Below are positions 39,223 to 52,360 of a DNA stretch of 64,000 nt, piece by piece. Source of the DNA: Nymphaea colorata (Eukaryota; Streptophyta; Magnoliopsida; Nymphaeales; Nymphaeaceae); assembly GCF_008831285.2 (NCBI RefSeq), contig NC_045150.1, forward strand, positions 13,499,868 to 13,563,867. The letters run 5' to 3'. The notes below the pieces were generated by a model. That model saw only the letters and a list, made by a program, of their open reading frames with translations. It searched no databases and had not been told where the DNA came from. The position numbers and the translations under genes are program-made. Positions within the stretch are counted from its first letter, which is position 1. Every line of letters begins with the position of its first letter.

Positions 39223-40685
39223 GTAAGAATGTCTTCATTCTTCTTTTGCTGTAGCCTTGAAGGATGGAAAGTGCAATATGGAAATTATCAATGACATCTG
39301 TATAGGCCATTGGGTAGAGTTTAGCTTAGTGCTTTTGTCAGTATTGGCCAGAGCAGGACTTTTTATAACTGTTATTCTTCCCCCTAGGCCAAATATAATG
39401 CTCACAATTTATTGGGTTCATTGTTACTTTGACTTCATCAGTAAATACCAAATCCATATAAAAATGGGTAGCTAGAGGAAGATACAGGTAACCATACCTA
39501 TGCTTCATGTGTTGAAATATCCAATTGTTTTCCATGGATGGTGTTCCTTTGAATACATGGGACGTATCAGTCTGTCACCTTATTTTTAAAATTCTTGAAT
39601 TAAAGAATAATTCAAACTAATTTCATTGATTTTAAATATGACAAAAAGAAGAAAAATGATAATTATTAGCCTTGCATCGTATTGGCAAGATGGCTGATTC
39701 AACCCACATCCACCGATGCTGAACGATATTAATAATTAATAACACTGACCCACGTTCCTCGACCTAAATTTATCATGTCAAGTGATAGAAATATACAATT
39801 TACAAAATGTATTTTACATAGTTTTAAATTTTAATCGTTTCAATGTAGAACGAAGAAAATCAACGATATAATAACTTAGCGGATCATCAAAAAAAGGAAA
39901 ATTAAAAATATGGAATTAAAATGATTCGTAATTTTCTTTATAAAAAATGAATTGATTCAAAGTGAAAAAAAATGTGTTACGTATGCCAGCACCATCAGAT
40001 TCTGTAGAAAGACAGGAGAATTTGGAAAACACCATTTAATTTCTCCTAAATAATTTTGTCATTTCCTATTTATTAAAAGATATTCTCTGGATCAAATGTT
40101 TGTCGGTAATTATGTGTCAAACACGTTCATTTATTGCATTTGACAAAAAACTAACGCAAAGCATTTTCAAAGAAAAAACGTTTTTGGTGCTTTAAATAAA
40201 TTCCAAAAAAAATTCATTTCCAAGCCTACCTTGTCTATAATTTTAAAAGTGGACCAGATCATATTTTTTTAAATAACATGCTTTTCGTAAAAACTATCAA
40301 ATACGGATTTCAATCCAACATCCACTAATATGGGGAGCCAAGCTGATTTCTTTGTTTTAATACGATCCTCTTATCACAAAATTACTTTTTATGACTTCAG
40401 CTAACATTTCCCTTTTTAAAATAGGAATTTTACTTCATGCCTTCATTTTGCTGTTTAAATTAAAAAACACAGTCCTTAGATAAATTGCAATAAGATTGTA
40501 TTAGTTTGAAATCGTAAGCAAAAAGTAGACCCCAACAAAGAATCCACAAATAAGTTTGTGTTATTATTATAAAAAGGTGCGGAAGCCAATTACCGTGAAT
40601 CATGAATTGCATCACATTTTCATATTCAAAACTTTGTTCAAAATAGAAGGAATTTAGTTCAAATTAGATCCACAAGAGAAACCTT
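39223..40685. other. Intergenic sequence after the JMJ remnant, no gene seen
   Basis: AT-rich, no coding support. The matching stretch in copy B is 47445-48892. Confidence 0.6.
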
Positions 40686-42775
40686 AGGCCGTGTTTGATT
40701 ACTTTGGATCTCAGAGCCAAGGTTGGATCTACTCAGAAGATCCACGATGAAACAAACCGTGGATCTCTAATCCACAAATTTCAAATCTGTGTGGAGTGAA
40801 AGCCATGGATTAGAAATCGAGCCACCCCCATCTGATCACTTGTGTGGATCTCACATTATCGACCTATCTCCTGCCATGGCCCTTTCTTCCCACCTAAAAC
40901 CAACTAGAAGATATGATTCTGAAAATATTTCAAAAAGCAATTGAAACTATCGGCTGTCCATGGCCCTTTCTCTCCACCAAAGCACACTACGAAAATAAAC
41001 TGTTGGCAATGCAGTGGTTTCAGAAATGCTTTTTGAGCGAGAGAAAGAGAGAGAGAGCAAGAGAAAGAGAGAGATGTTGAAGCTCAGTCGATGGAGATGA
41101 TAGCTCCAAGCCCTCCTTAGACACTACCCTTGACACTCCTAAGTGCAGGGAACTTCAACACTTTTGATGAGCCTGAGGATTTCAAGAAAGAGAAATAAAA
41201 ACCATCGCCACTGTTGATGATTTCAAACAGAGAGAGAGAGATAGAGAAGGAGGGAGGGAGGGAAAGGGAGAGGGAGAGGGATAGAGGGAGGGAAGGAGGG
41301 ACAGGGGGAGAGAGAGGGAGATGACTTGCGTGACCATCTCCGAGTATATCTGCAGACACTTGAAAAGAGAGAACTCACCCACAAAAGATGCCCTTCGTCT
41401 GTGATGATGAAGAGGAGATCAGTGAAAAAAAAAAAAACAGCCACCACCACTGAAAAGAGAGAACTCAGCCATAGAAGATGCCCTTTGCTTATGATGATGA
41501 GGAGATCCGGGAAAAAGAAAAAAGACACTGCCATGGTCAGGGCTGAGAGAGAGAGAGAGGGTGAGGATGCAAGCTTTGCATTACCAAACACGGCTTCTAG
41601 AGGGTGAACAACAAGCTGAGCACAGCTCGTTAAACCTCAACTCAAAACCGAGTTCGAGCCAACTATTTCAATAAACGAGCCAAACTCGAGCTCATTTTTC
41701 AACTCTTTTTTTAGTCGAGCCGAGTTCGAATTCATTGAACTCGAATGTGTTAAGCTCGACTCGCCTCGAGCAAAAGTAGTAGTTATTTTGTTTTTTCCAT
41801 TTCACTTTTCATGCCATCCCGTGCGTTCTCTCTCCTCTCTTTCTTCTTCAATACTTCATCCAAATGAAAAGCATCTCATCCAAATGCCCAATACCACCGT
41901 TGCCCTTCTTATTTGCTGCTGCAAAGCCTGTCAAGGTACGCCTCTCTCTCTTTCTCCCTCTCTCTAACTCTAAGTCGAGGGTCGCTCATTGGAGTGAGGG
42001 ATTCTTCAAAACCATTGCTTCAACAAACGTGGTTTCAGAACACCTTTGCTCGCAGCGAGTGAGCGATGAACCCCTCGTTCGCTGGAGCTTTGGAATCTAA
42101 AACCCTCATTCACTGGAGCAAGGGTTTCTTTCTTCAAAACCTTGCTCCAACAAGCAAGGGTTTCAAAACACCCTCGTTCGCAGCGAGTGAGGTATGAACC
42201 CTCGCTCAGCAAAGCAAAGGGTTTCAAATCAATCTGAAAACCTCACACAGCAAGGGGTTTCAGATTAAACAGAAACCCTCGCTCAGCAAAGGGTGGCACT
42301 GGAGCGAGGGGTTTCAGGTTCATGAAACCCTCATTCCGGCAAGCGATCTGAAACCTTCATTCAGCGCTGAGCATGAGCGAGAGTTACTTGAAAACCCAAA
42401 ACTTAAAATCCAAATATCTCATATGATTTTCCTTTTTCTGCATATACTCTGCTTCATCTCTTCCATAGCAGCAAAATGCTCGCTTCCATATTTTGCCATA
42501 GCATATAAAAGACACGCTTATATACTAGTTAAATGAGCTCGAGCTCTGACACGCTTGATTGAGCCAAGCTCGAGTTGACATTATATAACTTGATTCGAGC
42601 TCGAGTTGTGCAATATAGAAGGCGAGCGGAGTTCGAGCTGACCAAGCTTGGACTCGACTCAGCTCATGTTCACCCACACTAGAAACCATGTTTTTGAAAT
42701 CCTTGGCTCTATGATCCAAGTATTAAAAATCAACTCCGGATCCTTAGATCTGAAGCTATCAAATGGAACCTAGAT
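40686..42775. mobile_element. Nested non-autonomous DNA-transposon region (copy A)
   Basis: The left end TAGGCCGTGTTTGAT and the inverse of the right end TAGGTTCCATTTGAT are diverged terminal inverted repeats. A second structure lies inside: CTAGAGGGTGAACAACAAG at 41597 is answered by the inverse of a right end reading CTAGTGTGGGTGAACATGAG at about 42681. It is rich in GAGCTCGAGCTC words, as in plant hAT-type MITEs. Between them are GA-rich runs (41040-41310), which generate long but meaningless open frames, and a GAAACCCTCGCTC-type degenerate array (42000-42360). No transposase is present and target duplications could not be confirmed. Confidence 0.55.
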
Positions 42776-43438
42776 TCAAATATGAGCTCAAAATTGCTTT
42801 GCTTAATAAACGGCTGGGAGGAGCAGTCTCTCAATTTGTTCAACAAAATTAAAAGAATGTACAGAAAAAATAACCAACACGGACACCTTTAAGGAGTCAA
42901 CCATTCAACAGAAGAATGCAAATCAATGCAGCGATGCGAGACTTTCACTACCTGAAATGCAGGATTGCAATGCACCAGAACAAAAATCTTACTTGAAAAA
43001 ACATGATCCCCACATCCGTGAGGCACTTAATCAACATCTTTCATGCAGTGAAACCATGCGTTCCTCCAGTATATGGGAGCCGCTGAAATGCCAACCACCC
43101 CATTAAATCATGGTAGGCTACAAAAAATTCCAACTAAGATCTCCTTGGCACCCTAACATAGTCTGACTGGGACATACCAAACTCCAGAATCAAAAACCCC
43201 GCATCCACCCTTTTTCACCCAGTATCCTACCTTATGAGAGTCTCCAATCCATCTGCAGGCAGAGTGTATGATCAGACTGAAACCATCAAATGATAGCTAA
43301 GGATCATGATGAATGCCACAATCCAACCAAGCCAAAATCTCCTACTTACTCGCCACCCCCCAACATGCATTTATCATCAATTCTTTAACAATCTTCCCAC
43401 AAAGGTTTGCATTCCCCATCATAGTCTCTTTTATTCCT
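42776..43438. other. Short non-coding interval between transposon and LINE fragments
   Basis: No gene supported. It may be the degenerate 3' part of the LINE on the minus strand. Confidence 0.4.
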
Positions 43439-44150
43439 TCATAGCCAGAGCTCCCAGATAACCTTTGGAAAGCACAAACACCATCCCCTTCTACCTAAAT
43501 TTAATGCCCCAGCACCAGGACTCATAAGGACTATCGTAGATTGTTCAAATTTCACCATTACATTAAACTTGCAACCGATGACTTTCCTGATGGATCTCGC
43601 CAAAGACCAATGAATGAACACATGGGCTATCAATTCCTCTTCCTTCTCACAAAGAGGACACCGATTGGCAAGGGGACTCCAAAATTTTCTATGCGATCTT
43701 GGGTGAGAGTCCCGACTTTCAGAGCAATATACGATGTCCACTTTGTCACTCCATTGAGTCGTTTCTATATACTATGGCTCCCCTCACATGCCTCAAAATC
43801 TTCACTTTAATGTGCTCATATACATACACTCAATTCAGAGTTTCAGACTACTCACAACCGAATCAGACCATAACAAAGTGTCTCTATTAGTTACCAAACG
43901 AACACTCCTCATAGCTAAAGGAATTCAAAGACCCAAAAACCTTCCACATCCCAAGAATTCTATGAGTGAGTCACCCCCACCAGCTTCTGCTTATAGTTCA
44001 CAGATGTTGGAGGTTCCAAACATTGAAAAAAGTAGCACAGCAGACCCCAACCTCACTGTTTTGATCAGACATTAATCACTTTCTAAGAGACAAGATGAGA
44101 AATTTCCTCCCATCCCCACATGAGACCCTTCCAGCTCCAGGTGGAATAAG
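43439..44150 (-). mobile_element. LINE ORF2 C-terminal fragment with zf-RVT domain (copy A, frameshifted)
   Basis: On the minus strand LANRCPLCEKEEELIAHVFI followed by HWSLARSIRKVIG is the zinc-binding RT-associated domain (zf-RVT) of plant LINEs, with the Cys-x2-Cys and His positions visible. Upstream text (HVRGAIVYR, 43780-43740, and further degenerate frames to about 44150) fits the preceding ORF2 region. A run of four G at 43674-43677, five in copy B, shifts the frame here. Decayed and 5'-truncated. Confidence 0.7.
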
Positions 44151-45991
44151 TTCTGCGAGTCTGCAACCAAAGGCTATGGTTGCACAAATACTTCTGTCAA
44201 CACAAGTAGCACCATAAGGAGTCCATTAACTTGGCCTTGAGTGTCAACTAGATCATCCAAGAATTATTAAGGCTACTCAAATCTTTCAAACCAGCCCCAT
44301 CCTCCTCTAAAGGTAAGCACAGGGAGAACCACCTCACTGCATGATCATGCCTCCCATCTGTTGAATCACCCCAAATGAACCGACTACAGGTTCACTGGAT
44401 GTTGTCTAATTAGGCCTTTAGTTATACCAATTGTCCTAGTTTATAGCCTTTCTATAGTATGAACCAAACTGTGCTAAGAGTTGGTTAAAAATGACAATTT
44501 TACCGTTCTTAAATGGGATATTTAACTGATTATTCCAAAAGAATTTCAAATATAAGGGCCATGAACTACACCAAAGCAGATCATACATCAAATTAAGGGC
44601 CATGAACTCAATCATCATCACATAGAAAATGAACATTTTGCTCCCGATCAACTTATTTTATCCATTTTCTCTGGCTTTGCAAATAATTATGGAAGTCCTG
44701 AGAATTGTATTACTAAGCAATTGGGGTTATTTCCATTTGTATAAGTCAATGGAAACACCCAAACAAGTTTATTAGCTTACATTTGGTCAGAAATGATCTA
44801 GAAATAGCTAATTTCCCACATTTTTCAATCATTTATTGTCATGAAAACACATGCAGACTTGACTAGACCCATGATAAGATCTCCTCAGCATAAGCATATT
44901 ATCTCCAGCTCCATTTCCATTTTGAAGTCTCAATTCTAGTGTTAGGACAATCATTTTAAGAAATGACACCTTGTTTTTTCCATTTCCTCATGTATGATCA
45001 TCATTTTCCACTGATTCGAGTGAGTTAGCCAAATTGAGTTACGAACAGATTCTTGCTTTCAATTCAGTAATTCTGTTTTAGATTAAGCACACATTGTAGA
45101 TTTTCAGTCGCTCATGGAGTGTTCATATCTAGACATTGTCATAGTAACTTTTGAACTAATTTTTGAGAGATATGGAATACCAATTTTCAATTTGAGCGCA
45201 CAGATTGATTAAAATGTCACTTAATGAGAGTACCAGTGTGCTTAGTGCTCCTACATAAGCGCAAAATCTCTGTTTCCCATTATACTCGTACCATTTCCAT
45301 TTACATGTTCAAATACAATTTAGTCAATTTTAGAAAATGTGATTTTCCAAAGGCAAATTGAGTAACCTTTTAGTGAAATTTGGCACGCCCACAAAATGAC
45401 CTCAAAAGCACCTCAGGAAGTCTTTTTAACTCTCAAAAATTTTCACCATGACCAAATGACCATTTTACCTCATACATGGAGGTTTTGAACTGAGCTTTTA
45501 AAAAATGATTTCAAACGTAGGAGCCAACCATAGAAAACCAGGGTCAAACTTACCCTATTTAGACATCTAATACCTAGACTAGGATCACCTAAGTTGTCGC
45601 AACCATGTCAAATGACCATTTTATCCCTAATGTAAGAAAATCTTAGAAATCTTAGTAATGATTTAAAACAAACATAAATCGGGTAATTCTTAGCTCTACA
45701 AGTCTCTAAGAGTAGTTAAAGTCATCTCGCCAACCATTTTTACCAGTTTCAGCTTTCCCTATAAGTCAGCTCACCAGAACCGAGAACTACAATTTTTAGC
45801 TCGACTATATATCATTAAGTCTAACCAAATTCAGGATAGGTTTGCTTTAGTGGAAAAAAATTATTATTTTACTTACTTTGAGTTACCAAGCTCACATTTT
45901 AGTTTCAAAGTTATTCGCAGATTTCCACTAGGCCACTCTCTCCCCTATTTCGTAGCATTAGTTCGAACTCTAAGTTATAGTGCAACCGAGT
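44151..45991. other. No gene seen; sequence up to the gap (copy A)
   Basis: Moderately AT-rich sequence without coding support. Phrases such as AATGACCATTTTACC recur, which would suit LTR or other retroelement non-coding DNA, but I found no borders. Confidence 0.45.
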
Positions 45992-46091
45992 NNNNNNNNN
46001 NNNNNNNNNNNNNNNNNNNNNNNNNNNNNNNNNNNNNNNNNNNNNNNNNNNNNNNNNNNNNNNNNNNNNNNNNNNNNNNNNNNNNNNNNNN
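45992..46091. other. Assembly gap of exactly 100 N
   Basis: A run of 100 Ns, a size commonly used as a placeholder for a gap of unknown length. The flanks are the end of copy A and the start of copy B of the same 8.1-kb sequence. Open frames that run through this region are meaningless. Confidence 0.99.
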
Positions 46092-47444
46092 TAAACCATC
46101 GATAAAGCTTATTCCCGACAGGAGAGATAGTCCATGCTGGGAGCATGTTTCAATGAATGCAAAATCCAATTCACTTCTTATAGATGGCAGTCTTTGAGAA
46201 GATGCATGTTGTAAAGCAAAAAAACTTTTTGGAGTCAATCTGCAGCTTTTGAAGCCATCTTCTTCTGAATCATCAGATAAAGTGCATATCAAAGAAACTA
46301 CTTCATGCACATGTACTATAATGAATGAAAACAAATCCAATTCAACTGTGGCTGTGTGTCCAGCCTCTGGATCGGATACCTATACCTTTCATATTGAAAA
46401 AGACATTGCATGAACCCGGGCCAATAGAAATTGGCTCTATTGTTCCTCAAAAGCTATGGTGCAGTAAGGAAGCCATATTTCCTAAAGGTATGCTTATGCT
46501 TTTCTTGTGCTCCTATGATGTCCTTGGTTCACCTTTTGAGTTAATATATGTTGATAATAAAGGGTCACTGTTGCCAACTTTTTGTAGGATATAAGAGTCG
46601 TGTCATGTTCTTTGATATACTTGATCCAACACAAATTTGTAGCTATACCTCGAAAGTATTTGATTTGGACTGCTTGGGCTCATTTTAAGGTAAGCTGGCA
46701 ACTTATTTGATTGCTAAACTAATTAAGGCATCATATTTTTAAAGCTTACACTAAGGAAATGGTGATATTGTCTTCTTAACCTTTAATGGAGTTATCTAGG
46801 AACCACTTTTCTATTTCACAATAGAGCACCATATACCACTTAGTTACAATGCTTGGCATGTTCACATACTCTTCCAAGCTGTGGAATCTGTATTCAGGTT
46901 TGGAATTGGGAGTAACTATTCAAAGTACAGCTCTGTATTTATCCAACTGCCCTTGATTCAAACTTTAATGGCTGCATAGTATAAATAATTTTGCTAGGTA
47001 AACCTTATGCCTTCATTAATTATACAAGTTTGGATAGAACCCGGCTCTTTTTTGGCTAGACCAATGGAAGCTTGAATCTGAATGTATTTGTATGATTAAT
47101 TAGGCTCTGATTTTCATCAAGATTTTCCTTCCTTCTCAAGTTCCATGTCCTATATTTTGACTCCAGAACCCTATTTATGTAAACATTATTTTGATTACTG
47201 TTGGTGGTTGTTCTTGAAATTTATATACTTGTGAATGTAATATGACAGGTTACAGTTGAGGACAATCCAACTGAAGTCTTTATGCATGCTTCTCCTAGAA
47301 AGTGCTGGGACTTGGTGTGTCAGAGGCTTAATGTAGAGATAGAAAAGTTACAAGGCCTCGAAGTGCAGAACCTGCTACCATTGCAACTCCCGGGAAGTCT
47401 TGATGACTTATGTTGTTTGGATTTTCTTCCTTACAAATTATTGA
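46092..47444 (+). pseudogene. JMJ14/KDM5-like FYRN/FYRC exons (copy B)
   Basis: It duplicates 37856-39222. It contains the linker end, the FYRN exons and FYRC (47249-47444). Here CWDLVCQRLN is in frame, while copy A is shifted at this point. Conversely FYRN (GTATTTGATTTGGACTGC) and the GSLD-end of FYRC are each one base short here and intact in copy A. The complementary errors suggest one underlying locus. Confidence 0.85.
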
Positions 47445-48892
47445 GGTAAGAATGTCTTCATTCTTCTTTTGCTGTAGCCTTGAAGGATGGAAAGTGCAAT
47501 ATGGAAATTATCAATGACATCTGTATAGGCCATTGGGTAGAGTTTAGCTTAGTGCTTTGTCAGTATTGGCCAGAGCAGGATTTTTATAACTGTTATTCTT
47601 CCCCCTAGGCCAAATATAATGCTCACAATTTATTGGGTTCATTGTTACTTTGACTTCATCAGTAAATACCAAATCCATATAAAAATGGTAGCTAGAGGAA
47701 GATACAGGTAACCATACCTATGCTTCATGTGTTGAAATATCCAATTGTTTTCCATGGATGGTGTTCCTTTGAATACATGGGACGTATCAGTCTGTCACCT
47801 TATTTTTAAAATTCTTGAATTAAAGAATAATTCAAACTAATTTCATTGATTTTAAATATGACAAAAAGAAGAAAAATGATAATTATTAGCCTTGCATCGT
47901 ATTGGCAAGATGGCTGATTCAACCCACATCCACCGATGCTGAACGATATTAATAATTAATAACACTAACCACGTTCCTCGACCTAAATTTATCATGTCAA
48001 GTGATAGAAATATACAATTTACAAAATGTATTTTACATAGTTTTAAATTTTAATGTTTCAATGTAGAACAAAGAAAATCAACGATATAAAACAACGTCAA
48101 AAAAAGGAAAATTAAAAATATGGAATTAAAATGATTCGTAATTTTCTTTATAAAAAATGAATTGATTCAAAGTGAAAAAAAATGTGTTAAGTATGCCAGC
48201 ACCATCAGATTCTGTAGAAAGACAGGAGAATTTGGAAAACACCATTTAATTTCTCCTAAATAATTTTGTCATTTCCTATTTATTAAAAGATATTCTCTGG
48301 ATCAAATGTTTGTCGGTAATTATGTGTCAAACACGTTCATTTATTGCATTTGACAAAAAACTAATGCAAAGCATTTTCAAAGAAAAAACGTTTTTGGTGC
48401 TTTAAATAAATTCCAAAAAAAATTCATTTCCAAGCCTACCTTGTCTATAATTTTAAAAGTGGACCAGATCATATTTTTTTAAATAACATGCTTTTCGTAA
48501 AACTATCAAATACGGATTTCAATCCAACATCCACTAATATGGGGAGCCAAGCTGATTTCTTTGTTTTAATACGATCCTCTTATCACAAAATTACTTTTTA
48601 TGACTTCAGCTAACATTTCCCTTTTTAAAATAGGAATTTTACTTCATGCCTTCATTTTGCTGTTTAAATTAAAAAACACAGTCCTTAGATAAATTGCAAT
48701 AAGATTGTATTAGTTTGAAATCGTAAGCAAAAAGTAGACCCCAACAAAGAATCCACAAATAAGTTTGTGTTATTATTATAAAAAGGTGCGGAAGCCAATT
48801 ACCGTGAATCATGAATTGCATCACATTTTCATAGTCAAAACTTTGTTCAAAATAGAAGGAATTTAGTTCAAATTAGATCCACAAGAGAAACC
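47445..48892. other. Copy B equivalent of 39223-40685, no gene seen
   Basis: Collinear with copy A, with small indels only. Confidence 0.6.
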
Positions 48893-50984
48893 TTAGGCCG
48901 TGTTTGATTACTTTGGATCTCAGAGCCAAGGTTGGATCTACTCAGAAGATCCACGATGAAACAAACCGTGGATCTCTAATCCACAAATTTCAAATCTGTG
49001 TGGAGTGAAAGCCATGGATTAGAAATCGAGCCACCCCCATCTGATCACTTGTGTGGATCTCACATTATCGACCTATCTCCTGCCATGGCCCTTTCTTCCC
49101 ACCTAAAACCAACTAGAAGATATGATTCTGAAAATATTTCAAAAAGCAATTGAAACTATCGGCTGTCCATGGCCCTTTCTCTCCACCAAAGCACACTACG
49201 AAAATAAACTGTTGGCAATGCAATGGTTTCAGAAATGCTTTTTGAGCGAGAGAAAGAGAGAGAGAGCAAGAGAAAGAGAGAGATGTTGAAGCTCAGTCGA
49301 TGGAGATGATAGCTCCAAGCCCTCCTTAGACACTACCCTTGACACTCCTAAGTGCAGGGAACTTCAACACTTTTGATGAGCCTGAGGATTTCAAGAAAGA
49401 GAAATAAAAACCATCGCCACTGTTGATGATTTCAAACAGAGAGAGAGAGATAGAGAAGGAGGGAGGGAGGGAAAGGGAGAGGGAGAGGGATAGAGGGAGG
49501 GAAGGAGGGACAGGGGGAGAGGAGGGAGATGACTTGCGTGACCATCTCCGAGTATATCTGCAGACACTTGAAAAGAGAGAACTCACCCACAAAAGATGCC
49601 CTTCGTCTGTGATGATGAAGAGGAGATCAGTGAAAAAAAAAAAAACAGCCACCACCACTGAAAAGAGAGAACTCAGCCATAGAAGATGCCCTTTGCTTAT
49701 GATGATGAGGAGATCCGGGAAAAAGAAAAAAGACACTGCCATGGTCAGGGCTGAGAGAGAGAGAGAGGGTGAGGATGCAAGCTTTGCATTACCAAACACG
49801 GCTTCTAGAGGGTGAACAACAAGCTGAGCACAGCTCGTTAAACCTCAACTCAAAACCGAGTTCGAGCCAACTATTTCAATAAACGAGCCAAACTCGAGCT
49901 CATTTTTCAACTCTTTTTTTAGTCGAGCCGAGTTCGAATTCATTGAACTCGAATGTGTTAAGCTCGACTCGCCTCGAGCAAAAGTAGTAGTTATTTTGTT
50001 TTTTCCATTTCACTTTTCATGCCATCCCGTGCGTTCTCTCTCCTCTCTTTCTTCTTCAATACTTCATCCAAATGAAAAGCATCTCATCCAAATGCCCAAT
50101 ACCACCGTTGCCCTTCTTATTTGCTGCTGCAAAGCCTGTCAAGGTACGCCTCTCTCTCTTTCTCCCTCTCTCTAACTCTAAGTCGAGGGTCGCTCATTGG
50201 AGTGAGGGATTCTTCAAAACCATTGCTTCAACAAACGTGGTTTCAGAACACCTTTGCTCGCAGCGAGTGAGCGATGAACCCTCGTTCGCTGGAGCTTTGG
50301 AATCTAAAACCCTCATTCACTGGAGCAAGGGTTTCTTTCTTCAAAACCTTGCTCCAACAAGCAAGGGTTTCAAAACACCCTCGTTCGCAGCGAGTGAGGT
50401 ATGAACCCTCGCTCAGCAAAGCAAAGGGTTTCAAATCAATCTGAAAACCTCACACAGCAAGGGGTTTCAGATTAAACAGAAACCCTCGCTCAGCAAAGGG
50501 TGGCACTGGAGCGAGGGGTTTCAGGTTCATGAAACCCTCATTCCGGCAAGCGATCTGAAACCTTCATTCAGCGCTGAGCATGAGCGAGAGTTACTTGAAA
50601 ACCCAAAACTTAAAATCCAAATATCTCATATGATTTTCTTTTTCTGCATATACTCTGCTTCATCTCTTCCATAGCAGCAAAATGCTCGCTTCCATATTTT
50701 GCCATAGCATATAAAAGACACGCTTATATACTAGTTAAATGAGCTCGAGCTCTGACACGCTTGATTGAGCCGAGCTCGAGTTGACATTATATAACTTGAT
50801 TCGAGCTCGAGTTGTGCAATATAGAAGGCGAGCGGAGTTCGAGCTGACCAAGCTTGGACTCGACTCAGCTCATGTTCACCCACACTAGAAACCATGTTTT
50901 TGAAATCCTTGGCTCTATGATCCAAGTATTAAAAATCAACTCCGGATCCTTAGATCTGAAGCTATCAAATGGAACCTAGATTCA
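48893..50984. mobile_element. Nested non-autonomous DNA-transposon region (copy B)
   Basis: Same structure as 40686-42775: outer TAGG-type diverged inverted ends, inner GGGTGAACA-ended element (about 49806-50888), GA-rich runs and the GAAACCCTCGCTC-type array. Differences from copy A include AGAGAGGAGGG against AGAGAGAGAGGG near 49515, and ACCCTCG against ACCCCTCG near 50280. Confidence 0.55.
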
Positions 50985-51642
50985 AATATGAGCTCAAAAT
51001 TGCTTTGCTTAATAAACGGCTGGGAGGAGCAGTCTCTCAATTTGTTCAACAAAATTAAAAGAATGTACAGAAAAAATAACCAACACGGACACCTTTAAGG
51101 AGTCAACCATTCAACAGAAGAATGCAAATCAATGCAGCGATGCGAGACTTTCACTACCTGAAATGCAGGATTGCAATGCACCAGAACAAAAATCTTACTT
51201 GAAAAACATGATCCCCACATCCGTGAGGCACTTAATCAACATCTTTCATGCAGTGAAACCATGCGTTCCTCCAGTATATGGGAGCCGCTGAAATGCCAAC
51301 CACCCCATTAAATCATGGTAGGCTACAAAAAATTCCAACTAAGATCTCCTTGGCACCCTAACATAGTCTGACTGGGACATACCAAACTCCAGAATCAAAA
51401 ACCCCGCATCCACCCTTTTCACCCAGTATCCTACCTTATGAGAGTCTCCAATCCATCTGCAGGCAGAGTGTATGATCAGACTGAAACCATCAAATGATAG
51501 CTAAGGATCATGATGAATGCCACAATCCAACCAAGCCAAAATCTCCTACTTACTCGCCACCCCCCAACATGCATTTATCATCAATTCTTTAACAATCTTC
51601 CCACAAAGGTTTGCATTCCCCATCATAGTCTCTTTTATTCCT

Positions 51643-52360
51643 TCATAGCCAGAGCTCCCAGATAACCTTTGGAAAGCACAAACACCATCCCCTTCTACCT
51701 AAATTTAATGCCCCAGCACCAGGACTCATAAGGACTATCGTAGATTGTTCAAATTTCACCATTACATTAAACTTGCAACCGATGACTTTCCTGATGGATC
51801 TCGCCAAAGACCAATGAATGAACACATGGGCTATCAATTCCTCTTCCTTCTCACAAAGAGGACACCGATTGGCAAGGGGGACTCCAAAATTTTCTATGCG
51901 ATCTTGGGTGAGAGTCCCGACTTTCAGAGCAATATACGATGTCCACTTTGTCACTCCATTGAGTCGTTTCTATATACTATGGCTCCCCTCACATGCCTCA
52001 AAATCTTCACTTTAATGTGCTCATATACATACACTCAATTCAGAGTTTCAGACTACTCACAACCGAATCAGACCATAACAAAGTGTCTCTATTAGTTACC
52101 AAACGAACACTCCTCATAGCTAAAGGAATTCAAAGACCCAAAAACCTTCCACATCCCAAGAATTCTATGAGTGAGTCACCCCCACCAGCTTCTGCTTATA
52201 GTTCACAGATGTTGGAGGTTCCAAACATTGAAAAAAGTAGCACAGCAGACCCCAACCTCACTGTTTTGATCAGACATTAATCACTTTCTAAGAGACAAGA
52301 TGAGAAATTTCCTCCCATCCCCACATGAGACCCTTCCAGCTCCAGGTGGAATAAGTTCTG
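51643..52360 (-). mobile_element. LINE ORF2 C-terminal fragment with zf-RVT domain (copy B, open frame)
   Basis: The counterpart of 43439-44150. With five Gs at the slip site the frame reads continuously: TKWTSYIALKVGTLTQDRIE, then NFGVPLANRCPLCEKEEEL and IAHVFIHWSLARSIRK. This better matches the LINE zf-RVT domain and shows the copy A break is one homopolymer base. The element is still only a truncated end. Confidence 0.72.

Noticed and set aside
41117-41607. Open frames rich in Ser, Pro, Leu or Arg, Glu around the GA-rich stretch (also 49326-49815)
   Set aside because: They come from GA/CT low-complexity DNA inside a non-autonomous transposon. The frame differs between copies A and B because of a 2-bp repeat-length change.
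42000-42360. Possible interstitial telomere repeats because AAACCCT appears many times
   Set aside because: The plant telomere unit is CCCTAAA in tandem. Here AAACCCT is followed by CGCTC and spaced irregularly, so it is a transposon-internal minisatellite instead.
45850-46340. Frames that run through the 100-N gap
   Set aside because: The gap has no sequence and its true length is unknown, so any frame across it is meaningless.
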